57,732 nucleotides of DNA from Clostridium frigidicarnis (lineage in GTDB: Bacteria > Bacillota > Clostridia > Clostridiales > Clostridiaceae). The first letter of the stretch is position 1; each line of letters begins with the position of its first letter. The stretch lies in contig NZ_FOKI01000021.1 of the NCBI RefSeq assembly GCF_900111985.1, positions 1 through 57,732 of the forward strand, read 5' to 3'. A program made the translations under genes and the position numbers. Below are positions 33,938-42,701 of the stretch, piece by piece. Below the pieces are notes generated by a model. The model was given only the letters and a program-made list of their open reading frames with translations. It had not been told where the DNA came from and made no database searches.

Positions 33938-33953
33938 AGCAATTGTAATGCCA
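33938..33953 (-). promoter_or_regulatory. Sigma-54 promoter of the PTS operon
   Basis: The minus strand reads TGGCATTACAATTGCT, with -24 and -12 elements correctly spaced. The transcript would begin near 33927, about 39 bases before the EIIB start. It is nearly the same sequence as the hydroxyproline promoter at 20372. A LevR-type sigma-54 activator is encoded immediately upstream. Confidence 0.9.
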
Positions 33954-34049
33954 ATTAAATAGTATTTTAAACTATTTTCCCATTTAATTTATTTTTTGTA
34001 TATTCGCTTATAGTAAAGCCCCTAAGAGCTTTTTTCTTTTATATAAAAC

Positions 34050-34088
34050 AAAAAAGTAGTGTGAAATAAATTTACACACTACTTTTTT
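34050..34088 (-). terminator. Terminator of the LevR-type activator gene
   Basis: AAAAAAGTAGTGTG at 34050-34063 pairs with CACACTACTTTTTT at 34075-34088. On the minus strand TTTTTTGTTTTAT follows. It overlaps the repeated TTTACACACTA words described separately. Confidence 0.75.
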
Positions 34089-34120
34089 TATTAATTTACA
34101 CACTAATTTTTTTTACACTA
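34057..34120. promoter_or_regulatory. Possible upstream activating sites for the LevR-type activator
   Basis: TTTACACACTA occurs at 34071-34081 and 34095-34105, a shorter TTTACACTA at 34112-34120, and an inverted TAGTGTGAAA at 34057-34066. They lie about 110-180 bases upstream of the sigma-54 promoter at 33938, the distance expected for enhancer sites. Part of this symmetry is also explained by the terminator hairpin, so the role is uncertain. Confidence 0.5.
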
Positions 34121-34129
34121 TAATATTAG

Positions 34130-34183
34130 AAAGATTCAAAAAAATAACAAGTCACTATTCTAGTATACTTCATGTGCCTTATT
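34130..34183. repeat. Palindromic GGCACAT-family repeat, reduced copy
   Basis: AGATTCAAAAAAATAACAAG then TCACTATTCTAGTATA lead to TTCATGTGCCTTA. The right end contains the stop codon (minus-strand TAA at 34181-34179) of the activator gene. Confidence 0.6.
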
Positions 34184-36914
34184 CTTTTTCTGTAACCATC
34201 CTTACAAGATGTGCTAAGTCCTGTTCTCCTACTAAAATATTATATTTTACTTCTATATCCCTAATACACTGTCTTATGAATATAAATTCCTTTTTAAATC
34301 TATCTTTATAATCATTTATATTGTTAAAAGACGGTTCTGTTTGACCTTTTTTTATTCTATCTACCATAAAACAAATATGCATTATTATACCTGATTCAAT
34401 ATCTTTATCTAATTTTGTATTCAAAAACTCTTCTATTCTCTTTACACTTCTTCGTATATCATCTACTAACATATCTATATTATCAACTTCTATATGATTT
34501 CTTAAAGCATTTTTTATATTTATATAAATTTCTTCTAAATTTATTATTGAATTTATTGTTTTTATGCCTGACCCTGTTAATATATCCGGTGCAGGTATAA
34601 ATGGTACATTGCTTATTTTTACATTAACTGTTCCAACTATAGCTATTAAATTATATTCATCTCTATACTTATCAACTTGCATCAAAAAATCTTTTTTATC
34701 CAAAATATTTAATGGTATTATTTCAACTACATCTGTAGAATCAATTTGGGAGTATATTATTTCTTTTAATCGTTCAGATGCACCCTCTCCTGTAAAACAA
34801 GCTGTAATTACAAGCATTTTCTTACTATCTCTTCTCTCTATTGGAATCTGCATTCCATACCTGCATAATGCTGTACATGCTTCATATATACTGTTTAAAT
34901 CTCTACCTAATAGTGCTTTTCTTGTAGCCTCTAAAACTACAGGGGTACTCACCATATCAACAGTTTTTATATTTATCCCTATTTCCTCTTTTATCATGTC
35001 TCCAAAATTAGTTAAAGAACCCATATCAACTAAAAGTAATATTCCTTTTTCATTGTTTAATTTTAATACTTTTTTCTTAAATAACTCATACATTTCCTGA
35101 GCTTTCATACTTAATGGCATATCTAAGCTTTGAGCATGATTTTCTCCTATAAGCGAATTAACCACATTAGTCATACTACTAGCCGTTGAATTTCCATGCA
35201 TTATAACTAATATAGCCACCTTATTCTCCTCTTCATAATCAATATCATAAGGTGTAGATGACAAAAACATTGTTAAATATCCAATCTCATCTAAAGGTAC
35301 TGTTATATTAAAAGTCTTATCAATTATACTTGCAAATTCCATAGCAAGTATAAATTCATCTGGATATTGAGATCTTATAAGATTTAATTTAGGATGATAG
35401 ACTTTATGCCCTTGTTTTATCCTCTCTATACTTCCTTGCAAATGCAATGATAACCCAAAATAAACTTTATCATCGAAATTTCTTTTAAGCTTATGCTCAG
35501 CTAAGGTTAACATTTTATCTACTAAATTTACTATATTTACATCAACAATTTTACATAATTCCTCTCTTCCAATTGTATGTGGTAGATCTTTTATATACTT
35601 TTTAAAAAACCTTTCAATATCTATATTTAGTATTTCATTTATTTCTTCTTCTCCTAATCCTTGTTCTTTCAATGTTCTTAATTTATCATCTATATAATCA
35701 TAAAAATGTTGTTGTACATTATATTTATCTTCATCTTCTAATGTAGTTAAAATTATATTATCATCTCTATAATAAAATCTTAAAATATCTCCTTTATTAT
35801 TTAATAAAGTTTCTACCTCATCCCTATAGTCCTGTATTTTCATAAGTCCCTTTTTTACACCATTGTGTAAATCTGATTGATCTATAAGTACATAACTCTT
35901 AGAATTAGTCCTATAACTTAAAAATCCCTTTGCACATGCTAATTGTATATCACTTTTAAGTTGTCCAATATTGCTTGGACAATCATATAATAAAAATGAT
36001 ATCAATGCATTTTTATTTATATATATACTTTTTCCTAATCTTTTTGATTCTGCTTTTATAAAATCTTCTAAAAGATAATATCTTTCTCTTAAGCTTCTTT
36101 CTCTAAGAGCCGGTAATGTTATAGTCATTGGAATTCTTCTTGTGAATGTTTTTAATAGATATGATTGAGGTTCTTCTGTAGTGGCTGCTATTATTTGCGC
36201 TTCAACCTTTATAACTTTTTCTGTTTCACCTAATGGTCTAAAAGTTCCCTTATCTATATAAGTAAATAACATTTCTTGACCTTGTGGAGATAACCTGTGA
36301 ACTTCATCTAAAAACAATATACCTTTATCTGCTTTTTTTAGTAATCCATCTTTATCTAAATCTGCACCTGTGTAAGCACCTTTTTTCACCCCAAATATTT
36401 GTGCTACTACTAATTGTGGATTATCTGCATAATCAGCACAATTAAATCTTATAAAAGGTGCATCTTTCTTTAACATGCCCCCCTCTATTGAGAATTTATA
36501 CATAAGTTCTGCAAACATTGACTTTCCTACACCTGTTTCCCCTAAAATTAATGTATGCAAACCTCTAGGTGGATATATTATGGCTGCTTTTGCCTGTTGT
36601 ATTTGGACCTGTAAACTTAACTTTGCACCAACCATTAAGTCCAAACTACTTTTCAAAGTCCTTATTTTACCAATATTTTCTTTTTTGTCGTCAACTACAA
36701 CTTTATGTTTATTGTCATTTAAAATAGGTCTATATAATACAGGTCTTCCACTTACCTTTTCTACTCTGTTTTCTTTGAACAATTGATTTAAATATCTACT
36801 AACATTAGACCTATCTATGTTTAAATGCTTACTCAATTGAAGGGCTGAAAGAGGTTTGTTTAATTCATTAGTTAGCTCTATTAAACCATAATAAATTTCA
36901 TCTAACCTTGACAT
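34179..36914 (-). CDS. LevR-family sigma-54 activator with two PRD domains
   Basis: This 911-residue transcriptional activator is controlled by the PTS. In order: an N-terminal winged helix (1-65: LSKHLNIDRSNVSRYLNQLF); an AAA+ sigma-54 domain with Walker A GETGVGKS (125-132), the sigma-54 contact loop GAYTGA (179-184) and Walker B ILFLDEVHRL; PRD1 (about 460-570, His near 531 in LSLHLQGSIERI); an EIIA-mannose-like domain with IMHGNSTASS; and PRD2 (about 815-911, MHICFMVDRI). In LevR, phosphorylation of the PRDs by EIIB and HPr sets activity. It precedes the EIIB-EIIC-EIIA operon and its sigma-54 promoter, so it almost surely controls them. Confidence 0.95.
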   Translation of the reverse strand: MSRLDEIYYGLIELTNELNKPLSALQLSKHLNIDRSNVSRYLNQLFKENRVEKVSGRPVLYRPILNDNKHKVVVDDKKENIGKIRTLKSSLDLMVGAKLSLQVQIQQAKAAIIYPPRGLHTLILGETGVGKSMFAELMYKFSIEGGMLKKDAPFIRFNCADYADNPQLVVAQIFGVKKGAYTGADLDKDGLLKKADKGILFLDEVHRLSPQGQEMLFTYIDKGTFRPLGETEKVIKVEAQIIAATTEEPQSYLLKTFTRRIPMTITLPALRERSLRERYYLLEDFIKAESKRLGKSIYINKNALISFLLYDCPSNIGQLKSDIQLACAKGFLSYRTNSKSYVLIDQSDLHNGVKKGLMKIQDYRDEVETLLNNKGDILRFYYRDDNIILTTLEDEDKYNVQQHFYDYIDDKLRTLKEQGLGEEEINEILNIDIERFFKKYIKDLPHTIGREELCKIVDVNIVNLVDKMLTLAEHKLKRNFDDKVYFGLSLHLQGSIERIKQGHKVYHPKLNLIRSQYPDEFILAMEFASIIDKTFNITVPLDEIGYLTMFLSSTPYDIDYEEENKVAILVIMHGNSTASSMTNVVNSLIGENHAQSLDMPLSMKAQEMYELFKKKVLKLNNEKGILLLVDMGSLTNFGDMIKEEIGINIKTVDMVSTPVVLEATRKALLGRDLNSIYEACTALCRYGMQIPIERRDSKKMLVITACFTGEGASERLKEIIYSQIDSTDVVEIIPLNILDKKDFLMQVDKYRDEYNLIAIVGTVNVKISNVPFIPAPDILTGSGIKTINSIINLEEIYINIKNALRNHIEVDNIDMLVDDIRRSVKRIEEFLNTKLDKDIESGIIMHICFMVDRIKKGQTEPSFNNINDYKDRFKKEFIFIRQCIRDIEVKYNILVGEQDLAHLVRMVTEKE

Positions 36915-36934
36915 TATTACACCAACTTATTTTT

Positions 36935-36962
36935 TATAATATTTTTTGAATGTGCCTTAATT
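36935..36962. repeat. Half copy of the GGCACAT-family repeat
   Basis: ATATTTTTTGAATGTGCCTT at about 36940-36959 matches the right end of the palindromic family. It lies in the leader of the activator gene. No left half is visible. Confidence 0.5.
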
Positions 36963-37022
36963 CATTATATTACCTTTTCTTTACTTAATATACAAAATCC
37001 TTCAAACTTATGTTATTGTTTT

Positions 37023-38393
37023 TTACATAATTTTTTTTAACCACTTAAGTTTATCTTTAAATGGTGGATATCTAAATGCTATATCAATTAAGTTACTCTT
37101 CTTTACTATAGACCTGTAATGCGTAAACACATCGAATGATCCTTTACCATGATACGCTCCCATTCCACTCTCACCTACACCACCAAATGTTATGTGAGAT
37201 GACGCTACATGTATTACTGTATCATTTATACAGCCACCTCCTGAAGTAGTTCTATTTAATACATACTCTTGACTTTGTTTATTTTTAGAAAAATAATATA
37301 ATGCTAGTGGTTTAGGTTTATCTTGTAATATATTTATAACATCTTCTATACTTATAAATTCTAATACTGGCATTATTGGTCCAAAAATCTCATCCTGCAT
37401 TATTTTACAATCCCAATCTATATTATCTATAAGGGTTGGTGATATAAACTTTTCTTCTTTTTTAAAATTACCACCACAAATTATATTTCCTTCATCTAAA
37501 TATGATACTAATCTATTATATTGCTTATCAGTTATTATTCTTGGAAAATCCTTACTTTCCATTGCATTGTCCCCATAGAAATCCTTAATAACAAATTTCA
37601 TCTTTTCAAGCAAACTATTTTTAACATCTTTATGCACTAATAAATAATCCGGTGCCACGCATGTTTGTCCTGCATTTAAAAATTTTCCCCAAACTATTCT
37701 TCTTGCTGCTATATCTAAATCAGCATCATAGTCTACTATACAAGGGCTCTTACCTCCTAGTTCTAAAGTAATAGGCGTCAAATATTTAGATGCATTCTCC
37801 ATTATTATTTTCCCAACAGGCACACTTCCTGTAAAGAATATATAATCATATTTTTCCTTTAATAATTGTGATATTTCTTCACGTCCACCATAAGGTTCAA
37901 CAACTGCTACAAACTTTTCTTCAAAAGTATCTGTTATTATTTTTTCAATCACTTTTGTAACGTTTATAGAATATGCAGATGGTTTTATCATTGAACAATT
38001 TCCTGCTGCAATTGCCCCTATAAGTGGAGCCATGGTAAGTTGAAATGGATAATTCCAAGGTGACATTATCAAAACGACTCCATAAGGTTCTGGATATACA
38101 TAACTTGACGATATAAAATGCATAATTGATGTTCTTTTTTTCTTAGGCTTTGCCCATGATTTTAATTTTTTTATTGCTAAATTAAGTTCTTCAAGCACAA
38201 GTCCTATTTCTGTTTCATAAGATTCAAACTGCGATTTTTTTAAATCCTTCCATAATGCTTCACATATAATATTTTCATTGATTTCAATTGCATTCTTTAA
38301 TCTTTTTAACATATCTATTCTAAAATCTATAGATAAGGTTTTTCCTTGGTTATAAAAACATTTTTGTTTCTCTATAATAACTTTAAACTCCAA
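37023..38393 (-). CDS. Aldehyde dehydrogenase (class 3-like)
   Basis: This protein of about 456 residues oxidises aldehydes with NAD(P). The catalytic Cys is in GKFLNAGQTCVAPDYLLV and the general-base Glu in PITLELGGKSPC; IMSPWNYPFQLTMAPLIGAIAAGN and FFTGSVPVGKIIMENA form the cofactor site. The short N-terminus and C-terminal hydrophobic tail (RYPPFKDKLKWLKKIM) resemble class 3 fatty aldehyde dehydrogenases such as YwdH. I favour the TTG giving M-EFKVIIEKQK, as GAGGTG lies 6 bases before it; upstream in-frame ATGs lack sites, so the N-terminus could be up to 13 residues longer. It is a single gene; its aldehyde is unknown. Confidence 0.92.
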   Translation of the reverse strand: MEFKVIIEKQKCFYNQGKTLSIDFRIDMLKRLKNAIEINENIICEALWKDLKKSQFESYETEIGLVLEELNLAIKKLKSWAKPKKKRTSIMHFISSSYVYPEPYGVVLIMSPWNYPFQLTMAPLIGAIAAGNCSMIKPSAYSINVTKVIEKIITDTFEEKFVAVVEPYGGREEISQLLKEKYDYIFFTGSVPVGKIIMENASKYLTPITLELGGKSPCIVDYDADLDIAARRIVWGKFLNAGQTCVAPDYLLVHKDVKNSLLEKMKFVIKDFYGDNAMESKDFPRIITDKQYNRLVSYLDEGNIICGGNFKKEEKFISPTLIDNIDWDCKIMQDEIFGPIMPVLEFISIEDVINILQDKPKPLALYYFSKNKQSQEYVLNRTTSGGGCINDTVIHVASSHITFGGVGESGMGAYHGKGSFDVFTHYRSIVKKSNLIDIAFRYPPFKDKLKWLKKIM

Positions 38394-38616
38394 TTTCAAC
38401 ACCTCTATCATAAAATTATAATCACTTATCAATAACTTTATGCCATATAATCATAAAAATCAAAAACAATTTATGAAAGTTACCAACACTTGTGAATAAC
38501 TGAATAGTTTTATATTTCAAACAATATGTATATAATAACAATTTTCTTATAAAGAGTAAAATATATATAGTTCATCTTCAAATGGAAATCATCTTTCATA
38601 TGTTAGACATATTATT

Positions 38617-38655
38617 AAAGGTATGAGTTAATACAATTATTTACTCATACCTTTT
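38617..38655. terminator. Terminator of the 120-residue membrane protein gene
   Basis: AAAGGTATGAGT pairs with ACTCATACCTTT across a 14-base loop, with T or A runs outside. It follows the minus-strand stop at 38694. Confidence 0.75.
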
Positions 38656-38693
38656 TCTTAATTATATTATTTTACGATAATACTTTTAATAAA

Positions 38694-39056
38694 TTAAAGT
38701 AGAAAATTAATCAATACCAATATAATACCTGAAATTACAAGTACAGTAGTACTTAAAAAAAATTTTATTGTAGTTTTTATTTGATAATTATTTTTTTTCT
38801 TTTCCATTTTACTAACTTCCAGATTTGCATTAGCCATATATTGGACATTAATATTTCCAAGTTCTTGCAGTGAAAGCCCTAGAGTATCTCCACCTATTGT
38901 ACTTGTTAAACCTATAATAATTATAAAAATTCCTTCAATAAATATTATATCTTTAAACACCAAATTTTTTAAACTAACTAAGATTCCAGCAAGTACAAAT
39001 GAAATAAGAATCCAACCTAGTATATTGATTATAAGTCTTAAAATCTTTTTGTACAT
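38694..39056 (-). CDS. Small membrane protein of unknown function
   Basis: This 120-residue protein has three hydrophobic segments, at about residues 8-28, 38-56 and 97-118, with a polar stretch (LQELGNINVQYMANANLEVSKMEKKKNN) between the second and third. I do not recognise a family. GGGGGAAG lies about 9 bases before the ATG. It has its own terminator and is not obviously linked to its neighbours. Confidence 0.7.
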   Translation of the reverse strand: MYKKILRLIINILGWILISFVLAGILVSLKNLVFKDIIFIEGIFIIIIGLTSTIGGDTLGLSLQELGNINVQYMANANLEVSKMEKKKNNYQIKTTIKFFLSTTVLVISGIILVLINFLL

Positions 39057-39202
39057 ACCTTAAAACTTCCCCCCTAATAAGTTTTCTTTATCTAACATTC
39101 AAATATTAAAAAATCACTCCATTAATGAAGATTCTTTCTATGGTCTTATAATACATATATACATATATATATATATTGTGAGTGTTAATCCAACAAACAA
39201 AA

Positions 39203-39239
39203 AAATAAGCATATTTTTTTATATGCCTAATTTTTTTTA
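39203..39239 (-). terminator. Terminator of the DUF3298 gene
   Basis: AATAAGCATAT pairs with ATATGCCTAATT (one mismatch) and is flanked by A and T runs. It abuts the minus-strand stop at 39240. Confidence 0.65.
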
Positions 39240-39968
39240 TTATTTTATATTTAATTTCATTTCATCTTTTATATCCTTAAATGACACCTTGAATTCTGGA
39301 AACCCAGTAACATAAGGAGCTATTTCATAAAGTTGAAAATATATAACTAACCCTTCATTATTAATAAAGAACTCTTGATTGTCTTTTATCCCCTTAAAAT
39401 CCTCTGGAAAGTAATTATCCTTATCTTTATTTATTTCTTTTGTTATCATTTCATCTATTATTTTTTTATAGTCATACCCATCTTTAAATATATTCTTTAA
39501 TGTTATAATGTCTCCCGTGTTTTTATCTATATTATAAGATTGTCTTAATGTTATACCATGAGCCCCGCCAGTATAAGAATATGAATCTACTAATAAACTT
39601 ATATAATCTTCACCAATATATTGTACATTAAAATTTACAACGGCCTCGTATATTTTAACTTCATATCCTTGTTTCTTACTTTCTTTAAAATCTTCTTCAG
39701 CCATTGTTTTTACTCCGTTTGCAAAATCTAGTGATTTACTTTTAAATTCTTCATTTAAATTTTTTTCTTTATCTTTATTCTTAATTCCATTTATAATCGG
39801 TATATTTAAATTCATCTCAAAGTATTCATTTTTTTCTTCCACAGTGGTTCCCTTAATTTCTATTTTATTAATATTCTCTTTTGCATTTACTAAATTAAAA
39901 TTTAAAAACACAAAAATGATTAATATAAAAAAAGAAATTGCTATATAAATATTACTGTTCTTTTTCAC
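39240..39968 (-). CDS. Exported DUF4163/DUF3298 (RsiV-like extracellular) protein
   Basis: This protein of about 242 residues has an N-terminal signal or anchor segment (residues 6-26, IYIAISFFILIIFVFLNFNLVNA). The exported part matches the DUF4163/DUF3298 fold: FEMNLNIPIING near the start, then VDSYSYTGGAHGITLRQSYNIDKNTGDIITLKNIF, which carries the family motif YTGGAHG. RsiV, the anti-SigV factor that binds lysozyme, has this same outer domain, and so does PdaC. Here only about five residues precede the membrane segment, so no anti-sigma domain is present. The start is the second GTG, with GAGGTGAGG upstream. It is divergent from an RsgI-like gene. Confidence 0.85.
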   Translation of the reverse strand: MKKNSNIYIAISFFILIIFVFLNFNLVNAKENINKIEIKGTTVEEKNEYFEMNLNIPIINGIKNKDKEKNLNEEFKSKSLDFANGVKTMAEEDFKESKKQGYEVKIYEAVVNFNVQYIGEDYISLLVDSYSYTGGAHGITLRQSYNIDKNTGDIITLKNIFKDGYDYKKIIDEMITKEINKDKDNYFPEDFKGIKDNQEFFINNEGLVIYFQLYEIAPYVTGFPEFKVSFKDIKDEMKLNIK

Positions 39969-40082
39969 CGTCCTCACCTCTAATTTTATTATTTCCGTTA
40001 ATATTCTTAAATATCCGAACTTGATTTAAAGAGGACTTGCCTTTAACATAAATATATAGTTAAATTTTTGAGGTGATTTTAA

Positions 40083-41084
40083 ATGAATATATCAAATTTC
40101 TATGATTCTAAATATAGTTTTTCTTATAAAAATAAAATTCATGTTTTAAGTGATGAAGTAATAAAAGCTAGAGAGAACGAAGTTTATTTTTTTCATAAAG
40201 AATTAAAGGTTTATGGTTTTAATATAAAAGACCTATCCTCCGATAAACCTGATTTTAAAACAAGAAACATTCTAATAAACATAGCATTTTTTATAAAAGA
40301 TAACTATGATTTATTTAAGTTTGTTGAGGAACAAAGAAATTTACCAATAAGAAAATTATCTTTTGAAGTTAAGGAAAGTCCACTATTTGTAGACAGATGG
40401 CAAGGATACATAATTTCTTACTTGTTAATAATATCTAATAAAAGATACCACCATTTAAGAAATTACTTAAATGTAGAAGAAAATACCTTTGATGAAGACT
40501 CTAATTATGAGCTTAAAAAAGATAATATAGCTGGATTAAATATGTTTAATACCACAAATAATAGTTGTGTTATATTAACTTCTTATGGTGTTTTTCTTAC
40601 AATAGTTCCCCATACTACTTACAATGTTGGAGAGATAGTTATAGGTAAGTTAGCTAAAAACTTTAAGTTTTTAATTAAAGCTTTTTTTATTTTAATATTA
40701 ATTGGAATTATTAGTTATTCAGCTTATTATTATGCTTTTAAAGCTGCTAAAAACATTATAGTATTAGATATAAATACTAACATAAGTATAACTGTAAATA
40801 AATTCAACAAAGTTGTGGATGTTTCTGCTAGTTCTATAAAAGGTAAAAAACTTATAAAGAATACAGACAATATTAATTTAAATTCTAATGTGGATGAGGT
40901 TTTAAGCTCTCTATTAAAAACTGCATTGCAAACAAAGGTAATCTTTGATTATGATAAAGTATCTATCTTTGTAAACAAAAATCCTTTGGATTTTGATTCT
41001 CTCACTGAAACAAACAATATTGTATTGGATTCTCATATAGATTTAAGGGTAAACAATAATGGACAAGATTATTATTTAAAATAA
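40083..41084 (+). CDS. Fusion of a SigI C-terminal-like domain to an RsgI-type anti-sigma factor
   Basis: This 333-residue membrane protein has three recognisable parts. Residues 31-130 (EVYFFHKELKVYGFNIKDL, NLPIRKLSFEV, RNYL) align with the C-terminal DNA-binding region of sigma factor SigI (pattern YF-K-LK-YG, LP-K-L, LK-YI). The helix that in SigI reads SRKTIERNRKYII has become SPLFVDRWQGYII, losing its basic residues. Residues 149-188 (NSCVILTSYGVFLTIVP, YNVGEIVIG) match the RsgI N-terminal anti-sigma domain. After a membrane helix (193-215), residues 224-290 (IIVLDINTNISITVNKFNKVV) match the RsgI extracellular domain. No sigI gene is in the window. GAGGTG precedes the ATG. Family alignments are from memory. 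Confidence 0.8.
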   Translation: MNISNFYDSKYSFSYKNKIHVLSDEVIKARENEVYFFHKELKVYGFNIKDLSSDKPDFKTRNILINIAFFIKDNYDLFKFVEEQRNLPIRKLSFEVKESPLFVDRWQGYIISYLLIISNKRYHHLRNYLNVEENTFDEDSNYELKKDNIAGLNMFNTTNNSCVILTSYGVFLTIVPHTTYNVGEIVIGKLAKNFKFLIKAFFILILIGIISYSAYYYAFKAAKNIIVLDINTNISITVNKFNKVVDVSASSIKGKKLIKNTDNINLNSNVDEVLSSLLKTALQTKVIFDYDKVSIFVNKNPLDFDSLTETNNIVLDSHIDLRVNNNGQDYYLK

Positions 41085-41111
41085 AAAAGGCACTTTAAAG
41101 TGCCTTTTTTT
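41084..41111. terminator. Bidirectional terminator
   Basis: AAAAAAGGCACTTT and AAAGTGCCTTTTTT form an almost loop-free perfect palindrome between two convergent genes. Confidence 0.9.
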
Positions 41112-41340
41112 ACTTATTTAATAATTCTTCTATTTTATTTTGATCAAATCCAACCACAACTTCATTATCAATTTTTATTACTGGCACACTCATAATTTTC
41201 ATAGCCATTAATTCTTTCCTATATGATGGATTTTCATTAACATTCTTCTCTTCATATTTTAAATTATTTGATTTTAAATATTCCTTTACTGTAACACAAT
41301 ATGGACAAGTATTTGATGTATAAACTATTATATTTTTCAT
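41110..41340 (-). CDS. Glutaredoxin-like thiol-disulfide protein
   Basis: This 76-residue protein has the thioredoxin fold of the glutaredoxin/NrdH type, with CPYC in [17 protein letters not shown] and the cis-Pro in [17 protein letters not shown]. It would reduce disulfides or act as an electron donor. AGGAGG is 8 bases before the ATG giving MKNIIVYTS; an in-frame ATG 27 bases earlier has no site. It is a single gene. Confidence 0.93.
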   Translation of the reverse strand: MKNIIVYTSNTCPYCVTVKEYLKSNNLKYEEKNVNENPSYRKELMAMKIMSVPVIKIDNEVVVGFDQNKIEELLNK

Positions 41341-41707
41341 TTTATATTCCTCCTCTATATACCCCACTATGGTATATCTTTAAATTTATTATACACTGTA
41401 GAAGTATATTTTTCAATAGTTTTTTTTAATTAATAACAATTCTTGTCTTTAAAACATCTAGTATTATATTTCCCTTTTTATAAAGTAATAAACTAGTTAA
41501 TTTTTATATTTTTATATATAATTGTTACTATAAATATTTTTAATTTTAAAAAGTTAGAATTTATATAATATAATTGAAATGTATATAATATTTATCTAAT
41601 ACCTATCATTGATAGTAATCACTTGATATTATATTATTAATAAGGCACATGAAAAAAATAAAATTAAACTTATTATCTAATAAGACTTTTTGGAAAGGTG
41701 TATTTTA
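41341..41707. other. AT-rich intergenic region with one repeat half-site
   Basis: Most of it is low-complexity A+T. AAGGCACATGAAAAAAATAA at 41642-41661 matches the left end of the palindromic repeat family, without the right half. Promoters of the two flanking divergent genes should lie here. No gene is seen. Confidence 0.4.
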
Positions 41708-42541
41708 ATGAAAAAATTTAATTCTAAAACAATTAGTAGCAAAAAAAATTCTTCTAGTAAAAATATTAATTCAGTAAATAAAATAAATAATGTAAACATA
41801 CATAAGGATTTAAAAGATGAAATTCGTTTAAATAAATTTATAAGTGACAGTGGAATATGTTCTAGACGCGAAGCTGACAAACTAATAGAAGATGGTAAAG
41901 TTACTATAAACAATTCTTTAGCCATAACTGGAACCAAGGTTAAAAAAGGAGATAATGTTAAAGTAAATGGTAAACTTATATCTAAAGACGATGAACTTAT
42001 ATATTTAGCTCTTAATAAACCTGTTGGTATAACTTGTACTACAGAAAAAAAAATCAAAGGAAATATAGTCGATTTTATTAATCATAAAAAGAGAATTTTT
42101 CCAATTGGTAGGCTAGATAAAGATTCTCAAGGTCTGATTTTTTTAACTAATGATGGTGATATAGTAAATAAGATACTACGTGCTGGAAATAATCATGAAA
42201 AAGAATATCTTGTTACTGTAGATAAACCTATAAATGATGAATTTATAAAAAAGATGTCTAATGGCGTTCCAATCTTAGGAACCATAACAAAAAAGTGTTT
42301 TATAAAAAAAGAAAGTAAATATGTATTTAGAATAATTCTTACCCAAGGATTAAATAGACAAATTAGAAGAATGTGTGAATACTTAGGCTTTAGAGTAACT
42401 AAACTTGAAAGAATAAGAATAATGAATGTTTCTTTAGAAAATTTAAAAATTGGGCAATGGAGATATTTATCTTCTAGTGAACTTTTAAAAATTTGGGATT
42501 TAACTAGTGATTCACTTAAAACAGAAGATGCTTCAAAATAA
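41708..42541 (+). CDS. RluF/RsuA-family rRNA pseudouridine synthase
   Basis: This protein of about 277 residues isomerises a specific uridine in ribosomal RNA. The N-terminal extension is Ser/Asn/Lys-rich (residues 1-35) and probably disordered. An S4 RNA-binding domain follows ([21 protein letters not shown]). The catalytic domain has [11 protein letters not shown], then [22 protein letters not shown] with the catalytic Asp in GRLDKDS, and [17 protein letters not shown], characteristic of the RluF/RsuA group. GGAAAGGTG lies upstream of the ATG giving MKKFNSK. RluF modifies 23S U2604 in E. coli; the precise target here is not shown. Confidence 0.93.
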   Translation: MKKFNSKTISSKKNSSSKNINSVNKINNVNIHKDLKDEIRLNKFISDSGICSRREADKLIEDGKVTINNSLAITGTKVKKGDNVKVNGKLISKDDELIYLALNKPVGITCTTEKKIKGNIVDFINHKKRIFPIGRLDKDSQGLIFLTNDGDIVNKILRAGNNHEKEYLVTVDKPINDEFIKKMSNGVPILGTITKKCFIKKESKYVFRIILTQGLNRQIRRMCEYLGFRVTKLERIRIMNVSLENLKIGQWRYLSSSELLKIWDLTSDSLKTEDASK

Positions 42542-42701
42542 AAAAGTGTCAAGTTTATAGTGACAAGTTGATGTTGATTTTTCTTCTAAAAATCTAAAAT
42601 TTAAAAATTTGATTCTAAGTCTTTCTAGACAAAGTGAAGAAAAACATCATTAACTTGTCACTTATCACTCTTAACTTGCAATTAAATAAAGATTTTAATT
42701 T
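42542..42701. repeat. Intergenic dispersed repeat
   Basis: It contains ATAGTGACAAGTTGATGTTG, then AAGTGAAGAAAAACATCATT and AACTTGTCACTTATCACTC. The GAAGAAAAACATCATTAACTTG segment is shared with 1852-1873 and, in variant form, 10060. The arms ACAAGTT and AACTTGT are partly inverted, so the transcript could fold. No gene is seen. Confidence 0.55.
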
